From the NCBI GenBank assembly GCA_949752735.1, contig OX457052.1, positions 34,580,315 through 34,644,314 of the forward strand: 64,000 bases of DNA, written 5' to 3'. This document shows, one piece after another, positions 43,123 through 55,690 of this stretch; the first letter of the stretch is position 1; every line of letters begins with the position of its first letter. A program made the translations under genes and the position numbers. The notes beneath the pieces were generated by a model. It was not told where the DNA came from. It ran no database searches and worked only from the letters and a program-made list of their open reading frames with translations. Origin of the DNA: Lumbricus terrestris. Lineage: Eukaryota; Annelida; Clitellata; Crassiclitellata; Lumbricidae.

Positions 43123-43164
<42 letters not shown>

Positions 43165-43480
43165 TCCCAAATGTGAACGTGTATATATAATATAAATATA
43201 TTTGCATACATATTCAAATATTATGTGTGTAATATATATATTATATAATTATGTATATAATATTGGTCCTATATATAGCGCTCGTTCAATATATATATAT
43301 GCATATGTGAATATGTATATATATAATATATAATATATAATATAAAATATATAATATGTTATATATAGTATATAATATAATATAATATATAATATATAAT
43401 ATACAATATATAATATATAGTATATAATATATAATATATAATATTTGGCTCATATAATATATATTTATATATATATATAG
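43120..43480. repeat. AT-rich simple sequence
   Basis: (AT)n at 43123-43161, then ataatat/tatata units to 43480, with the phrase atatagcgctcgt repeated near 43274 and 43477. Confidence 0.85.
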
Positions 43481-44003
43481 CGCTCGTGAATGAACCAGTG
43501 CTCTGCTGTAGAGCTTTTGATTAGCGCATTGGAATCGTAAACTTTACTGCTATACGATGAAGTCAGATGTCCGTGGATCGGCCCACATCCGGGCAACACA
43601 TTCACTTGTTCATTCGGACGTGTATACAGACTGCAATCGATTCTTCGCTAACGTCTGCAATGATCTAAGATCGCGCAACCGTGCAACGACTTGAGCCGCG
43701 CCACCACCAATGCCCACCATCCCCGACGGACTGGGGCTTTTTAGACGTGCGTCGCACCTTATACCGCTATTCCCCACCGTCTTTCCGGAATTATTCATCC
43801 GATTGGAAAGCCTCTCAACCGAATCATACGCCTCCTTACGTCCAATGTCGCTTTCGTCTGCACTCAACCTCATGACCAAATCTACTCACTCAAGCCTGCT
43901 GCACTTTCTCTCTATCTGTCTGTATGTCTGTCTGTCTATCTGTCTGCCTGTCACTGTGCTTACTGCAAATTCTATTTGCATCTAAACCCGTTCTGTCCTT
44001 TCG

Positions 44004-44285
<282 letters not shown>

Positions 44286-44945
44286 GTGTCTCTAGTCGTT
44301 CTCTATTATTCTACCTATTCTCACAATTTCTCTTCTGTTCCTAATTCTCATTTTCGTGGATGCATCCAACTTTCATCTTCATTCAACTTCTCCTTTTTCT
44401 ACTTCTCTTTACCTTCCGTCTCTTCCTTCTCTCTCCCTCCATCTTCTTCTCATCCTTCTCCCACAATGATTCTTATTCTCCTTCTTTTCTCCTTTGTCCT
44501 TCATCCTTATCTTTCACCTTCTTATTTACTGACACTTCTCTGCTCCTACATCTACTCAACTTAATCCTCAAAATTAATACAAGTAATTATTTAAAGTGAA
44601 TAGTCTCTCATAACCCGTCAGTACATTAACTGATAAAGCGCTCTCCTTTGACACCTTTAAAACGTATTTTCTTGATGCTATAAGTAGGTGACATTACTGG
44701 ATTAAGCCTATATTTTGACTATAACAATCATAATCCATTCAGACATCGATAAAACTTTGTCAACTTATGCATGAAAATTTTACAGAGCAGCTTTTTTGCC
44801 AGTTTATGGCCTTAGTGGCCGTCAGCGAAGCATATATATATACATGTAGGTTGCGATCAGCACTCCATGGCAACCCAATCATCTACTCTGACCTAGTCTA
44901 GTTCTCTTTCTAAGTGCGATGAAGGCATGCAAGTATGTACACTAA

Positions 44946-45143
44946 TTATAGCGCCCCCTCAGAATTACTACTCATAAGCGCTCCCGACTACAGCGCGGAC
45001 AACGAATCGGAGTTTCACGCCGAAGCGCATGAGCAATTGCAAGTGAAGGACTTGCCCAAGGTCCCCACGCGGCATCCTGAGGTGGATTCGAACCTGCAAA
45101 CCTCCAGCTGCAAGGCAACGAACATACCCACTGCACCATCGCG
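44946..45143 (-). mobile_element. tRNA-derived SINE
   Basis: Reverse copy with the tail tagcgccccctca...aagcgctcccgactac, body gaaggacttgcccaaggtcc, B box ggattcgaacctg and head cccactgcaccatcgcg. Confidence 0.8.
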
Positions 45144-45159
45144 TGTGGTATTATATCGG

Positions 45160-45400
45160 GTCACCATGTCTTGCAGGCCTATACGTCGTCTAATGTCGAG
45201 CCAGACCCCTTCTCTCCGTACACGTTGATTGATACCATTGCAAATGCTTTGATCTCTTTCAACAAGCATGTCAATTTGCCCGTACACAGCACGACTCAGA
45301 AACCACGCCCATGTTGTTCTGGTCGATGGGGCTGTCGAAGGCCTTTTTGTAATCTACGAAGCGGTTACAGACTTTCCTATTTTCTCTTCAGTTTTTCTGC
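45160..45400 (-). pseudogene. LINE reverse transcriptase fragment (motif A)
   Basis: On the - strand it contains NRFVDYKKAFDSP, motif A of a non-LTR reverse transcriptase, and then decays into several frames. It abuts a SINE. Confidence 0.55.
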
Positions 45401-45608
45401 TATCTCCATTAATGCCAGAATTTTGTTGTGCCGTGCAGGTTTGTTACTGGCTTGTTAAGTCGTTGAGTCCATGGCGTTTTTACACAACATCACATGAATT
45501 ATAACGACATCATCGCAGATTCTTTTTCAATAGTTTACTGTGTGCGTCCAAAGTGTTGAAGATGTAATCAAAATTGTTGCTGATGTTTAACGACACAAAG
45601 ATGATTTG

Positions 45609-45650
45609 TGGCACCCTCCTACTTTATCCAGGCTTGGGCCTGGCACTGTC
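45609..45650 (-). repeat. Dispersed module E, partial
   Basis: Reverse copy: caccctcctactttatccag then gcttgggcctggcactg. Confidence 0.6.
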
Positions 45651-46009
45651 AGAGTGCGAAAAGTGGCGGAGTTCAGGAATGCACAATAACAAAGTCGTCA
45701 TGAGTTCAATTGGAACACGCCTGTCTTTACTTACTGGGACATAATGTGAGACAGAATTTAGACACCTCTAAAACAGAAACTACATACGCCATTTATGCAT
45801 AATTTCTACTCCGTGGAAATGAATCGTTTTAACTGTATAACATTGACTTTGAGCAGTAATACGTCGCGGATGTAGGACACCAGAATAATTTCTGTCGGAT
45901 GCAACGGTATTTGTTGCAATAAGCTGCCATTAAACTATGGATCCATCCAGTGTAGTTTCAACTCCGCTAATATCCTTGATAAAATTAATAAAGCGCAAAT
46001 TGTGTCATG

Positions 46010-46075
46010 TAGTGCCAGTCTGAAGAGATGAAAACAGGAGGAGGGCAACGTCAACAGTTCTACTATAGCCAAAAG
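46010..46075 (+). repeat. Dispersed module E, diverged
   Basis: agtgccagtctgaag then aggaggagggcaacgtc. It is weaker than the other copies. Confidence 0.5.
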
Positions 46076-46405
46076 ATTCGCTAACCACTAATAATACTAC
46101 TGAGCAGATCCTTTAGCACATGTCCTTAATATTCATGTAAATAAAGAGGTCATGTCATGTCAAAACGCCTTCGTCGCCTCGCGACGGTTGGCTACAAGAA
46201 TAGAGTGTAATTGTCCTAAGTCGCCTGTCATGAGCCGCGTTTAACAGATGTGTGCCCACGAGGCCAGTCCATTCCGAGATGTTGTCCAGCTATGCAATCC
46301 TGGGTCCACCTCGTCCTCGGACACCCTTCACGAGACCCGTCATCAGACTGCTTTCGACACTGTCGTGCGGTTGTCAAATGATGTGTCCAAAATATCGCAA
46401 TTTTC

Positions 46406-46856
46406 TCACAATTTGATGTTGTTGCTGATGGACTTATTTTCCCATAGCTTTGTCAGTTTTGCCATAACTGTCATCCCCATAGTCAAACTTGATTTAACGT
46501 CACTTGTATAATTTGCATCCTTTGTAACTATTAATATACTCCCTAAATAGACAAAGGAATTTACTTGTTGCAGTCCTTCGGCATTCACTTATAAGATCTC
46601 GAGAACCTCATGAGGTTGTCATGACTTTTTGTCTTTGCCCCGTTGATTTTTACATGCCATATTCTCGTGCAGCACTTTCAAGGCGTTTCACCAGTTCTTG
46701 TAGTTCTTCCGATGTTGTGGTCATAAGAACAATCTCATCAGCATATCTGAGATTGTTGATGGTTTTTCCGCCAATTCTAAATCCACCGGCAAATTCCGTT
46801 AGTGCATTACGCATTACTTGTTCTGCTATCCTTATGCGCTTGCGAACATGATACAA
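46406..46856 (-). pseudogene. LINE reverse transcriptase fragment (motif C)
   Basis: One frame reads GGKTINNLRYADEIVLMTTT then SEELQELVKRLESAAREYGM, and a second, downstream on the - strand, VNSFVYLGSILIV. The catalytic YADD is YADE. The order fits an RTE-like or related LINE, broken by a frameshift near 46600. Confidence 0.75.
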
Positions 46857-46857
46857 A

Positions 46858-46945
46858 TGGACGGATGGGTCCGATTTGACCAGGGTCTATGACAACACAG
46901 GCCGTTACCCTGCATGGACAGAAATTTTCTCGGTATATTACAGCA
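46858..46945 (+). repeat. Dispersed repeat, family D
   Basis: ggtccgatttgaccagggtc, gacaacacaggccgttaccc and gacagaaattttctcgg, then tattacagcactta. Confidence 0.7.
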
Positions 46946-47237
46946 CTTAAGAGCAAGGCACTAAAGTTTATTAAGCATGGACAATTGAACATGATACAAA
47001 AGTCTGGTTTTGTATTTAAAGTTTCGGTATCTTACTTAAAAGAGGTGTGGTATTACATAGCTCTCACGGTTTCTTAGCATGACGTGTCCGATATTCAGGA
47101 CGATGTAAAATGCTAAATGTATTTTATTTTTCAAAGTTGAACGTCGTCGTATGACATCAAAAACCGTTGACGACAATTTACAAGGATTAACTTCCAAGCA
47201 TAATACAGCTTGCTGACATTCTTAATTTACTGTGTAT

Positions 47238-47325
47238 GGATGGATCCGATTTGACCAGGGTCTAAGACAACAGAGGCCGTTACCATGGACCGAAATTTGT
47301 TTGGCGTATTACAGCACTTCTAATA
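47238..47325 (+). repeat. Dispersed repeat, family D
   Basis: Best copy: ggatccgatttgaccagggt, gacaacagaggccgttacca, tttgtttggcgtattacagc. About 75 bp downstream lies cttaaaagtggtgtgcaatc, as at 47037, so the full repeat may be about 250 bp. Confidence 0.7.
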
Positions 47326-47675
47326 ATTTAAATAATTTACTGTATTTGATTTACTGTGTTTTTTCAGCTCTCAGTTATATAAATCGAAGACTGTACCCTT
47401 AAAAGTGGTGTGCAATCATCCGAACAGTTCCCACGGTTTGTATAGCTTAAGGCAGTCTTGGTGGGCTGACTATAATTATAATATGGTCTCAACAATAAAC
47501 AATGTTCTCCTCATCTTGAATCCTGTTGCTTTTGAAAATAACCTTTGCTCTCGCCATGTGTCAGTAAATAGGGTATGAGAAAAGTCTTCAGTTTCAGTCG
47601 AAGTCAGCAATGGTTAACATAAATATAAATTATATTATGAAACGTGCATATAATTATGCACAATTGCATTTGTGG

Positions 47676-47750
47676 AGCGCGGTGGTGTAGTGGTGGCGTC
47701 GGTGCCCTGGAGCCGGAGGGTTCCAGTTTCGAATCCACTTCAAACTTCCG
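47676..47750 (+). mobile_element. tRNA-derived SINE, head only
   Basis: agcgcggtggtgtagtggtg then gagggttccagtttcgaatc. The A and B boxes are diverged and the tail is lost. Confidence 0.65.
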
Positions 47751-49284
47751 TGTGGGTTATTACCTCTTAACTTTCTTCCCATGTTGATTTAGAACGATTT
47801 CCTGCAAAGATCTCATGATATACCAACCACCATGGGTTCAGGACTGAGTTTCTCATTGATGTTCCTGTTATATGGCGTCTGTAGATTCGATTTTCACGGC
47901 ATATTTTTTATCGTCCATTTCTTGTTGAAACTTCACCAATCACCTTGTAAAGTATTTTGCTCTCGAACAACGAACCTTCCTTCACGTTGACCACGTCCAT
48001 TCAAGCGTGTTGGAAATTGGAATGCAGTTTTCACGCTTAACTCGTGAGTGTCACGACAATAAAGACTTGACACTGTGACCAATGCTGACCATACAAAGTT
48101 CACATACACTTTCTATTTAGATCAATCAGCACACACATAATTTTTCTTGCTATTATTTCCAATAAATCTCTTGCCGCCCAACAGGATACTTTTGCGATTA
48201 TCACTGTAACACAAAATTCTGAAAGTTTTTTTCAAATTTCCAGTCGAAATTTGTTTAAATCGAACAATAAATTAATTCGCCATCAGGCTTATAAACCTTT
48301 CCGACCGACATAATTTAAAAGCTAAGCGTTGGGCCCCAGCTTATTCCCGGGCGCTGTGTCATCTAACTAGGGATGTCAGCCTTCTAGATGGTTTGGTGAA
48401 ATGCAGTATCCAGACTTTACACTTCGTGATCATAATTTCAAATTTTGTTTACCGCGTCGCAAATGTAACTGGTCTACTTCAATCAAAAGATGGCGCTTTC
48501 ACCGAGGAACGACGTCATACGTCGGAGATGAATCCTTTCGACCGTGATCTCTGATCTGATTTTGACCAGCGCACCTAAATTGGATTAGCCCGAACGTTGT
48601 CCGAGTCACAAACACTGCAACGTCACGTAACCGCCATTTTCTCCTCAGAGAGGCTCAGCTGGTCAGCGGTGAACGCCCGACGGCTTCCTGTCGGTTCTTC
48701 CCTCAAGCTTGAACACCGTGCAGGTTGCCCTCTCAGCCCAAAAATTCTGCTTCATTGTACCGAGTCTTGTAAGAATTGGTTCACAACAGCGAACGGCGAA
48801 AACTTTCATTTCATTTTCAATAACCCGCGTGTTATATTCGCGAAAATACGGTACATGACAAAATACCACAGCTCTGTAATACCTCTATTAACTTTCACCG
48901 CATAATTGTTTCCAAAGCAACCTGTTGTACCATCCTTGCCTTTCATAGGGGTCAACTCGGCAACGATAACTCAAATAACGCTCACAACCATGAGAGTTGC
49001 AAACACGCGTTCTTAACCTTACTTCACCCGATGCAGTTGCCTCCTAAGCGCAGCCGGTAAGGCGCTATCGCATCAGACAAGCGAATTGGCGAATTGTTAG
49101 CGTCACTTGCACGCGTCGTCAGTGTCAGTAGCCAGCGATGTCGGCGTCACTTGACAGTGTCACAGTGACGCTGATTACCTACTCTAAGCAGGCGACGGAA
49201 TGAAATCAATAACACGACCCCAAACGCACCAGAAGTTCCAATCTGAGGATTGCGAAACCCTTTCTCCTTGATTGCTGTTTGTTG

Positions 49285-49350
49285 CTGTCAGGTCAAGAGC
49301 GCGTCCCTGAGGAGTTTCTCTTGAAATGGCGCTATATAAATTCATGATTA
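49285..49350 (+). repeat. LINE tail fragment
   Basis: gagcgcgtccctgaggag then cttgaaatggcgctatataa. Only the tail remains. Confidence 0.5.
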
Positions 49351-50009
49351 CGATTACAGTTGGTTGAAGCGGTCGCATAGCAACGTCTTTCCTACTTTCC
49401 ATGATTCCGCGGAATAGAAATTCCGGTATAAACAGAGAGAATCGTGGATTGATGGATGGATATGTAACGCAACGATTTCGCTTAATTACGTTAAAACGAC
49501 GAAAAGTCGACTTAGTCACGTGACAGAATAGAGAAAGCGACCAAGAACTGGGACGAAGAACGTTCGTTGGTCAGAGTGGCGCGCATTTTATAGCGCTTCG
49601 TTTTATCTTTGAAGTTTTTAATTAACGAAGGATCCATGCTGGTCCCCGGTTCATCATACCTACCCCAGCCTCTAACCACGGTCACATGCAACACGTTTAA
49701 TTGAAAGAGTAATGTTGTCCTCGAGCATTCTATCCGAGTAACCACCTGAGGGGCGTCATGAAGAATAACTTGCCGTCGGATCTGCGTATATTACATCGGA
49801 CCAATCAAACCTATAAATCACTGTCGTCTTTTTTCTTAGCCAGGCAATGCTTCCGAATGGGTTTCTTTAAAGGGCGCTATATAAGTCATACATTGAATGA
49901 ATAGTGAATGATTGAATGAATGAATGAATGAACGAGCGAACGAGCGCATGATTGAATGTATGCTTTATTCCCTTGGAGTCCCTCTTCAACTCATTTACCA
50001 ATACATCGG

Positions 50010-50093
50010 GGGGTCCGTAGCTCAGTGGAGAGAGCGTTGGCCGATAAACTGAGAGTCATTATCGCGATCCGGGTTCAAACCTCGCTCAGGGCA
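50010..50093 (+). other. tRNA-like sequence, pseudogene or SINE head
   Basis: tccgtagctcagtgg resembles an A box and gggttcaaacctc a B box, about 50 bp apart as in a tRNA. The acceptor and T stems do not pair well and no clear anticodon arm is seen, so a working tRNA is unlikely. Confidence 0.35.
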
Positions 50094-50339
50094 AACATTT
50101 ATTTGAATTTTCTGTTAGCTGCCAGTGGCGCTTTCTGTTGTGTTGTTTGACTCGGGTATGTTGAAAAAAAATAAGTTAGCCCCTCCCACTCCTGGCTTGG
50201 CCGATCAGGAGCGTTCCAACACTTAGGCCATTAGTGTTAAGTTACCGAACCTGTTGTAGCCGACCTGCGTGTCGTGCGAAGCTGGCCGTATTTCGTATAA
50301 CCTTGTACTTGTAATCGTTCTGCGGTGTGTCAGATTGAA

Positions 50340-50600
50340 TTTGAATAAACGAATATCATTATTATCCATCCATCCATTCATCCATCCATCCATTCATCCA
50401 TTCATCCATCCATCTATCCAATCATCCATCCATCCATTCATCCGTTCACTCATCCATCCACCAAGTCATACATCAACACATTCATTGAATGAACGAGTAC
50501 ATGATTGAATGCATCATCCATTTTCCTTTTTTACATTCATCCATCCATCAATTCATCCACTCATTCATTCATTCATTCATTCATTTATCCATCCATTCAG
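50340..50600. repeat. (CATC)n / (ATTC)n microsatellite
   Basis: Two blocks of catccatt-type repeats at about 50366-50470 and 50535-50600. Confidence 0.8.
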
Positions 50601-50623
50601 ATATGCTTAATTGAATCCCATAC

Positions 50624-50766
50624 CTTTGTAGTTGGGTCGAAGTCTTTTATCGTATCCCCTCATCAGGGATTCGATAAGACGGGAGACGTTTGCGCTCTCC
50701 CCAGTGAAGAACGGCTCCCCAGGGATTGGAGGAGGAGGGTTGGACGCCGACCGTCTCAATGCACCA
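50624..50766 (-). CDS. Rdl: RDL-type GABA receptor, N-terminal exon
   Basis: Encodes a Pro-rich mature N-terminus (SNPPPPIPGEPFFTG) followed by ANVSRLIESLMRGYDKRLRP and NYK(G). GYDxRxRPNYxG is the invariant start of the ligand-binding domain in GABA and glycine receptors. The donor ACAAAG|gtatgg follows 50624 and joins in phase 1 to the 68-bp exon, giving YKGSPVDVG. The acceptor is probably ggttgcag at 50767-50774, preceded by a tctg-rich tract, so the 5' boundary is less certain than the 3' one. The signal peptide must lie in a further upstream exon, which I could not find in the window. NVS is a possible glycosylation site. Confidence 0.87.
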
Positions 50767-52290
50767 CTGCAACCAGACAGACAGACATACAACTAGACAG
50801 ACAGACATGCAGACAGACATACAGACAGAATACTGTAAATCATGCACTTTTTCAATATCATAAAATGATAAAGTCTGTCATGCAGATTATATCGGTAACA
50901 AAACCTGTGGTCACTAAACATGTAAAAAGCAAGTGAATCAGCCAGCTAGTAAATCATTCGGCAAGTCAGTACTGTACTATTCTCTCTTTGTCTGTCTCTG
51001 CCTGCCCCATCTCTCTCTCTTGTTTGCTCTGTCTCTCTGTCCCTGTTTCTCTGAGGTAAATGAATTCAGGAGGACAAGATAGAAGTGTGCAGGTTATTGA
51101 GGGGGTGAGCGACAGACAGAAAGACAGACATAGAGACAAAGCAGGAAGCAGCAAGCTATATGGTAAAGGTAGTTGTCAGTCAAAAGATGCACCGTTCTGT
51201 AGAGTGGTAGAGATGCACACACAGGCGGAGACAGAGGCAGAGACAGAGGCAGAGATAGAGGCAGAGATAGAGGCAGAGGTAGAGATAGAGTCAGAGCTAT
51301 ATATATATGCAGAGACAGATGCAGAGATAGGTGTAGGGGCAGAGATAGAGGCGTAGACAGAGAGACAGAGAGAGGCAGAGATAGACGCAGATACAGAGGC
51401 ATAGACAGAGACAGAGGCAGGAATAGAGACATAGACAGGGGCAGAGATAGAGGCAGAGACAGAAACATAGACAGAGACAGAGACAGCGAGGAAGCTTAAG
51501 GTTCTTGTGGGATCACATTATCATGGTTTCGATGTTTGTTCAAAAGCAGAATAATGCTCTGCTAAGAGGAGGATTAGAATAACGGTCATCAATCCCACAT
51601 AATACTTCTCTCCATCCTGTCGTCATCCTCCATCTCGCTCTCTATCCCTCTGTCTGTCTCTCTGTCTGACTTTCTGCCTGTCTCTCTGCCTGACTTTCTG
51701 TCTGACTGTAGTTATCTATCTGTCTTTCTGTCTTTGTCTTCTGCCTCTGTCTGTATGTCTGTGTGTATGTATGTCTGTCTGTCTGTCTGTCTGTCTATCT
51801 GTATGTCTGTCTGTCTCTCTTTCACACACATGCACAAACAAACACGCCCTCTCTTTCTCTATCTCTGTATCTGTACCTGTCTCCATTTCTCGACCGATGT
51901 CTGTCTCTCTGTCTATCTCTTTGACCACTCTGTTCCATTCTCTCCGCCTCTGTCTGCTCCCTTGCATCCGTATCCTTTGTCACTATATCTATATATGACT
52001 ATCACAGTCATCCCTTTTAAAACCCAGCCTCCATTTATCTTCTGACCACGCTTGGTGTGTTTCATCGCCAGACATTTTATGTCGCTGGGTGAATGTAAAT
52101 TATCTATGCTCGTGTCATCTGGCAACGTGACTCTAACCGCAGACACTAATGTGGCCCTCAGCCACCGTAAAACAAGCATCTAAAATTCTGATTGTGAAGT
52201 TCGAAAGATCATTCAACTGAGTCGCACGTACAACACCACTAACCAGACGACAGGTCACGTTTCTCAGCAACTCCGCAATTGATCGCAGTT
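50767..52290. other. Upstream of the first recognised receptor exon: microsatellites
   Basis: GACA (50775-50830), GAGACA (51190-51480) and TCTG (51640-51935) tracts. No exon encoding a signal peptide with a compatible phase-2 donor was found, though a short one could be missed. Confidence 0.5.
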
Positions 52291-52291
52291 T

Positions 52292-52375
52292 AGCAGTGCC
52301 AGACCAAAGCCTGGGTAATGGAGGAGGGCGACCCTAACGATCTTTGTTATCGCACAGTGTCGTTAGATTGAAACA
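52292..52375 (+). repeat. Dispersed module E
   Basis: agtgccagaccaaagcctgg then taatggaggagggcgaccct and aacgatctttg, tgtcgttaga. Confidence 0.65.
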
Positions 52376-52714
52376 CAGGATGTAGGGTTGAGTTGGCGCC
52401 AGATGCTGCGGTACTACAGAGTACTAACCGGCTCTATATGGCTTACGTTCAAATCGGATTTTGGTCGATTTGCCAGAATGCTTGTATTGCAAAACTGCGG
52501 AGGGTAATACTAATACTATAATACTGCTGCAGGATCGGTGAGAGCTGTTATAATTTATAATCATTAGTAATAATTCCACACCTCTTTTAAGGGTGATAAT
52601 TACCTTTATAGGGGAAACATACTCGCAGTCAAACAATTTATGGAATAAAGCCGAAGAACGTACAAGAGCTGTAGTGATAGATCTATTAATCCCTCCACTG
52701 ATTGCGCTCTTGAC

Positions 52715-52795
52715 AGTGCCAGTCTCAAACCAGGATAAAGGAGGAGGGTGACGCTAATGATCTTTGATAGCAAACGGTGTATAGTTAAACTGAAG
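52715..52795 (+). repeat. Dispersed module E
   Basis: agtgccagtctcaaaccagg then ataaaggaggagggtgacgc and taatgatctttg. Confidence 0.7.
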
Positions 52796-52878
52796 CAACC
52801 AATGCGAAGGTAAGGGTCTGAGTCTCCGCTTAGATGGTTTGAGGAAGTCCTTTACTTACAATTGTGAGGCGCGGTGGC

Positions 52879-53906
52879 AAGAACGCACAGGCAACGACGC
52901 AAACAGATACGCATGCGCACGGGAACAGAAACAGACTAACACAGACATAGACGACCACATAGAATGGAACGCGTACATCCAGCGTCTCTAGCTAATTCCA
53001 TACAGTCGCTATGGTTTCACTTTAACGAGACTACGATACTATTAATTATTATTTACTTTATTTATTTATTATTTGCTCCTCACATTCACCGACTTACTCG
53101 AGACTGCTACTATCAATTGCGTCAGCTTCGCACAATTGCTCGTTCACTGACATCTAGTGCTGTCACCACTCTGGTCCATTCCTTCATTACTTCCCGTCTT
53201 GACTATTGCTCGTCACTCTACTCTGGCCTCCCATCCAATCGAATAATGTGCTTAAACAGAGTCTTACGCTCTGCAGCACGTTTAATTGGACATATCCCTA
53301 AATTTGATCATGTGTCCAGCTATATGCTGGAGACATTACACTGGCTTCCTACTCGGCAGCGCATTGAATTTAGGATCGCTGCCCTAGTTAGGCAATGCCA
53401 GCTTGGAATCGCCCCACAGTACTTGCAAGAGCTTTGTTGTTCCACTAGTATCCTAGACCACCGCCCCCTCCGCTCTGCACAGAAGGGATTGCTATTGGTC
53501 CCTTTTGCACGAACTGCAACGATGCAGCATAGAGCCTTTTCTGTAATCGGCCCAGTTGTGTGGAATGAGCTTCCACAGGAACTACGTCTACTTGCTGGGG
53601 TTATTACTGGAACATTTTTTACTAAACTCAAAACTGTCCTTTTTGCCGTGCTAGAGTCGGGAGCGCTTCTGAGTAGTCGCCTTGAAGAAGCGCTATATAA
53701 ATTCTTGAATGAATGAATGAATGAATGAATTATTATGGTCACCGGACAGCATTTACGGATCAAGCGATGGCGGAGTTACTTACATAGCGCTGACTGAAAA
53801 CGTTTTAAAGGTGTCTAATTCGAGCGAACCAACCAATCGACTGTGATTGGGTATCTTTCGCAGTTCTCTTACGCATGCGTATCTGTTTGCGTCGTTGCCT
53901 GTGCGT
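52879..53906. mobile_element. TIR element inserted into a SINE
   Basis: Perfect 34-bp inverted repeats lie at 52884-52917 and 53872-53905 (cgcacaggcaacgacgcaaa ... cgcatgcg). Just outside are gcgcggtgg on the left and tagtgggtaat on the right, the two halves of a SINE head that normally reads gcgcggtggtgtagtgggca. The insert contains a LINE remnant and an 85-bp segment (53785-53868) also found inverted at 55425-55510. The TSD and superfamily are unclear. Confidence 0.75.
53075..53731 (+). pseudogene. 5'-truncated LINE reverse transcriptase C-terminus
   Basis: Starting with APHIHRLTRDCYYQLRQLRT, the frame is open through TSRLDYCSSLYSGLP, LNRVLRSAARLIGH and LHWLPTRQRIEFRI to KLKTVLFAVLESGALLSS, then the tail cttgaagaagcgctatataa and (aatg)n. 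Strongly similar to 13571-14706. The catalytic YADD region is lost. Confidence 0.85.
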
Positions 53907-54103
53907 ATATAGTGGGTAATATGTTCGTTGCCTTGCAGTCGGAGGGTTGCAGGTTCGAATCCACCTCAAGTCGCCGCGTAGGGACCTAGGGCAAGTCCCT
54001 CACTCGCAATTGTTCAGCGATTCAGCGTGAAAGCAGTGTCCGCTCTGTAGTCGGGAGCAACTCTGTCCTCTCAGTAGGTCTCTTGGAGAGGCGCTGTAAC
54101 AAG
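53907..54103 (+). mobile_element. tRNA-derived SINE, body and tail
   Basis: tagtgggtaatatgttcgtt, ggagggttgcaggttcgaat, ccacctcaagtcgccgcgta, tail gtagtcgggagca..gagaggcgctgtaac. Its first bases lie at 52868-52878, separated by the TIR element. Confidence 0.85.
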
Positions 54104-54194
54104 TGCGCATTCAAACAATTGACCAACGCTATAGATGCTATAATGTATGCATGTCTTATGGTATAGTGTCACCATGGTGTATGCATTTGTTAGC

Positions 54195-54575
54195 TTTGTG
54201 AGAAGGGCAATTTCAATAGATTGCATTTAGGATTGCATCTTTGGTGTGGCGATGCTTATCAGGCTGGGCACCATCGTATCCGTGTGAGTTTTGCCTCCCT
54301 CTTTCCACTTGCATATATAGGCCGCCGCGCACTGCGCTCTACTGTCCATGGTGACGTAATGGTTCCTTTCACTCGCTCTGCAACAATGCAGAGGCGTCCA
54401 TTCTATGTGGTTGGTCCAACAGCCTGGAATGGACTTCCCTTGACTATGCGACACCTCCCAAGCTCTTCTCAATTTCACAAACGGTTAAAGACTGCTTTTT
54501 CCCACTTGATCTCGGCCGGGAGCGCCTCTGATTGGCTACCTTAAAGAGGCGCTAAATAAATTATTATTGAATGAT
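54195..54575 (+). pseudogene. LINE 3' end fragment
   Basis: Pieces of the C-terminus (VPFTRSATMQRRPFYVVGPT, AWNGLPLTMRHL, SAGSASDWLP) with the tail gggagcgcctctgattgg...aaagaggcgctaaataaa. Confidence 0.75.
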
Positions 54576-54979
54576 TGATTACTAGGAAATTATTGAGAAT
54601 ACAAAAAGCAAAAACTCGCGTCGCATTATTATATATATCATACTATTTAACAATGGAATACAGGTGTGTAAAAATGCAAATCGACCTTTATAATTGTTTC
54701 GGTGAGAGTCCCATACATATTTATATGCTCTATGACAATATTTTAAAGGTGTCTAATGAAATGTGCCCGAACCTAATTATTGCGTTGAGCCTCAGCAAGA
54801 ATAATGCCGCCTTGTAGCAGGGCTCTTTCGACCATGTGAAATGAAATAAATTCTGCGTTTGTATTTGCTTCAAAATTGCATCAGATTTTGATAAGGTAAT
54901 GCAACTATCCGACCGAATGCTTTGAATTATTTCTTAGTTGTAACTGGCTGTGGTGTGTCAGCGAGAATCTCAATAAAAC

Positions 54980-54980
<1 letters not shown>

Positions 54981-55022
<42 letters not shown>
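54981..55022. repeat. (AT)n microsatellite
   Basis: Pure at dinucleotides. Confidence 0.95.
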
Positions 55023-55030
<8 letters not shown>

Positions 55031-55612
55031 CGAATCGTGCACATGACATTGTATTCACGAAGTTGAAACACTGGCAGGCTTAATCATTGTACTCCAACGT
55101 TCGTCGACTTAAGTTAATCACTTCTATTTATTAAGCGAACTGTCGACCACAACGTCGCTACATAAATAAATGAAATGAACCCGACCAATTTTGCTGTGCA
55201 CTTCCGTGTCGCACGCATAGCACCAAATGACCACGGAAATACCCCAGGGATTCCCCGGGTCTTGCTGATCTGCTGGACTGCACTCGACCGTACTCACTCA
55301 CCCTCTGGTCTCAGACGACATTCTTCTCTTATCATAAAATTATTCCGCTGGAGTTCGTGACAGGAGGGCGGGGCGAAAAATGAAGGAAAGAGATTGGATT
55401 AGACTGATGTCAACCAAGCGACCAAAGAGAACTGCGAAAGATACACAATATGTCATAGTCGATTGGTTGGTTTGCTCGAATTAGACACCTTTAAAACGTT
55501 TTAACACAGCGTTATGTAAAATTCTTCGCCATTGGCGGATCTTCAAATGTGTCCTCAAATACTTCGGGTCTAAACTGCTGCAGCATGCTTATAAAAATTA
55601 TATCTTCTAAGA

Positions 55613-55690
55613 CTGCCAGTCCTAAACCTGATTGAAGGAGGAGGGCAACTCTAGCGATCTTAATTATTATCATCTCGTTAAACTGAAACC
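55613..55690 (+). repeat. Dispersed module E
   Basis: ctgccagtcctaaacctgat then tgaaggaggagggcaactct and agcgatctta, ctcgttaaactg. Confidence 0.65.

Noticed and set aside
50010..50093. A functional tRNA gene
   Set aside because: A- and B-box-like words are present, but the acceptor, anticodon and T stems do not pair well by eye. tRNAscan-SE would settle it.
51913..52179. Candidate signal-peptide exon (MLVLRWLRATLVSAVRVTL) for the GABA receptor
   Set aside because: Hydrophobicity is weak and I could not define a donor in phase 2, so homology gives no support.
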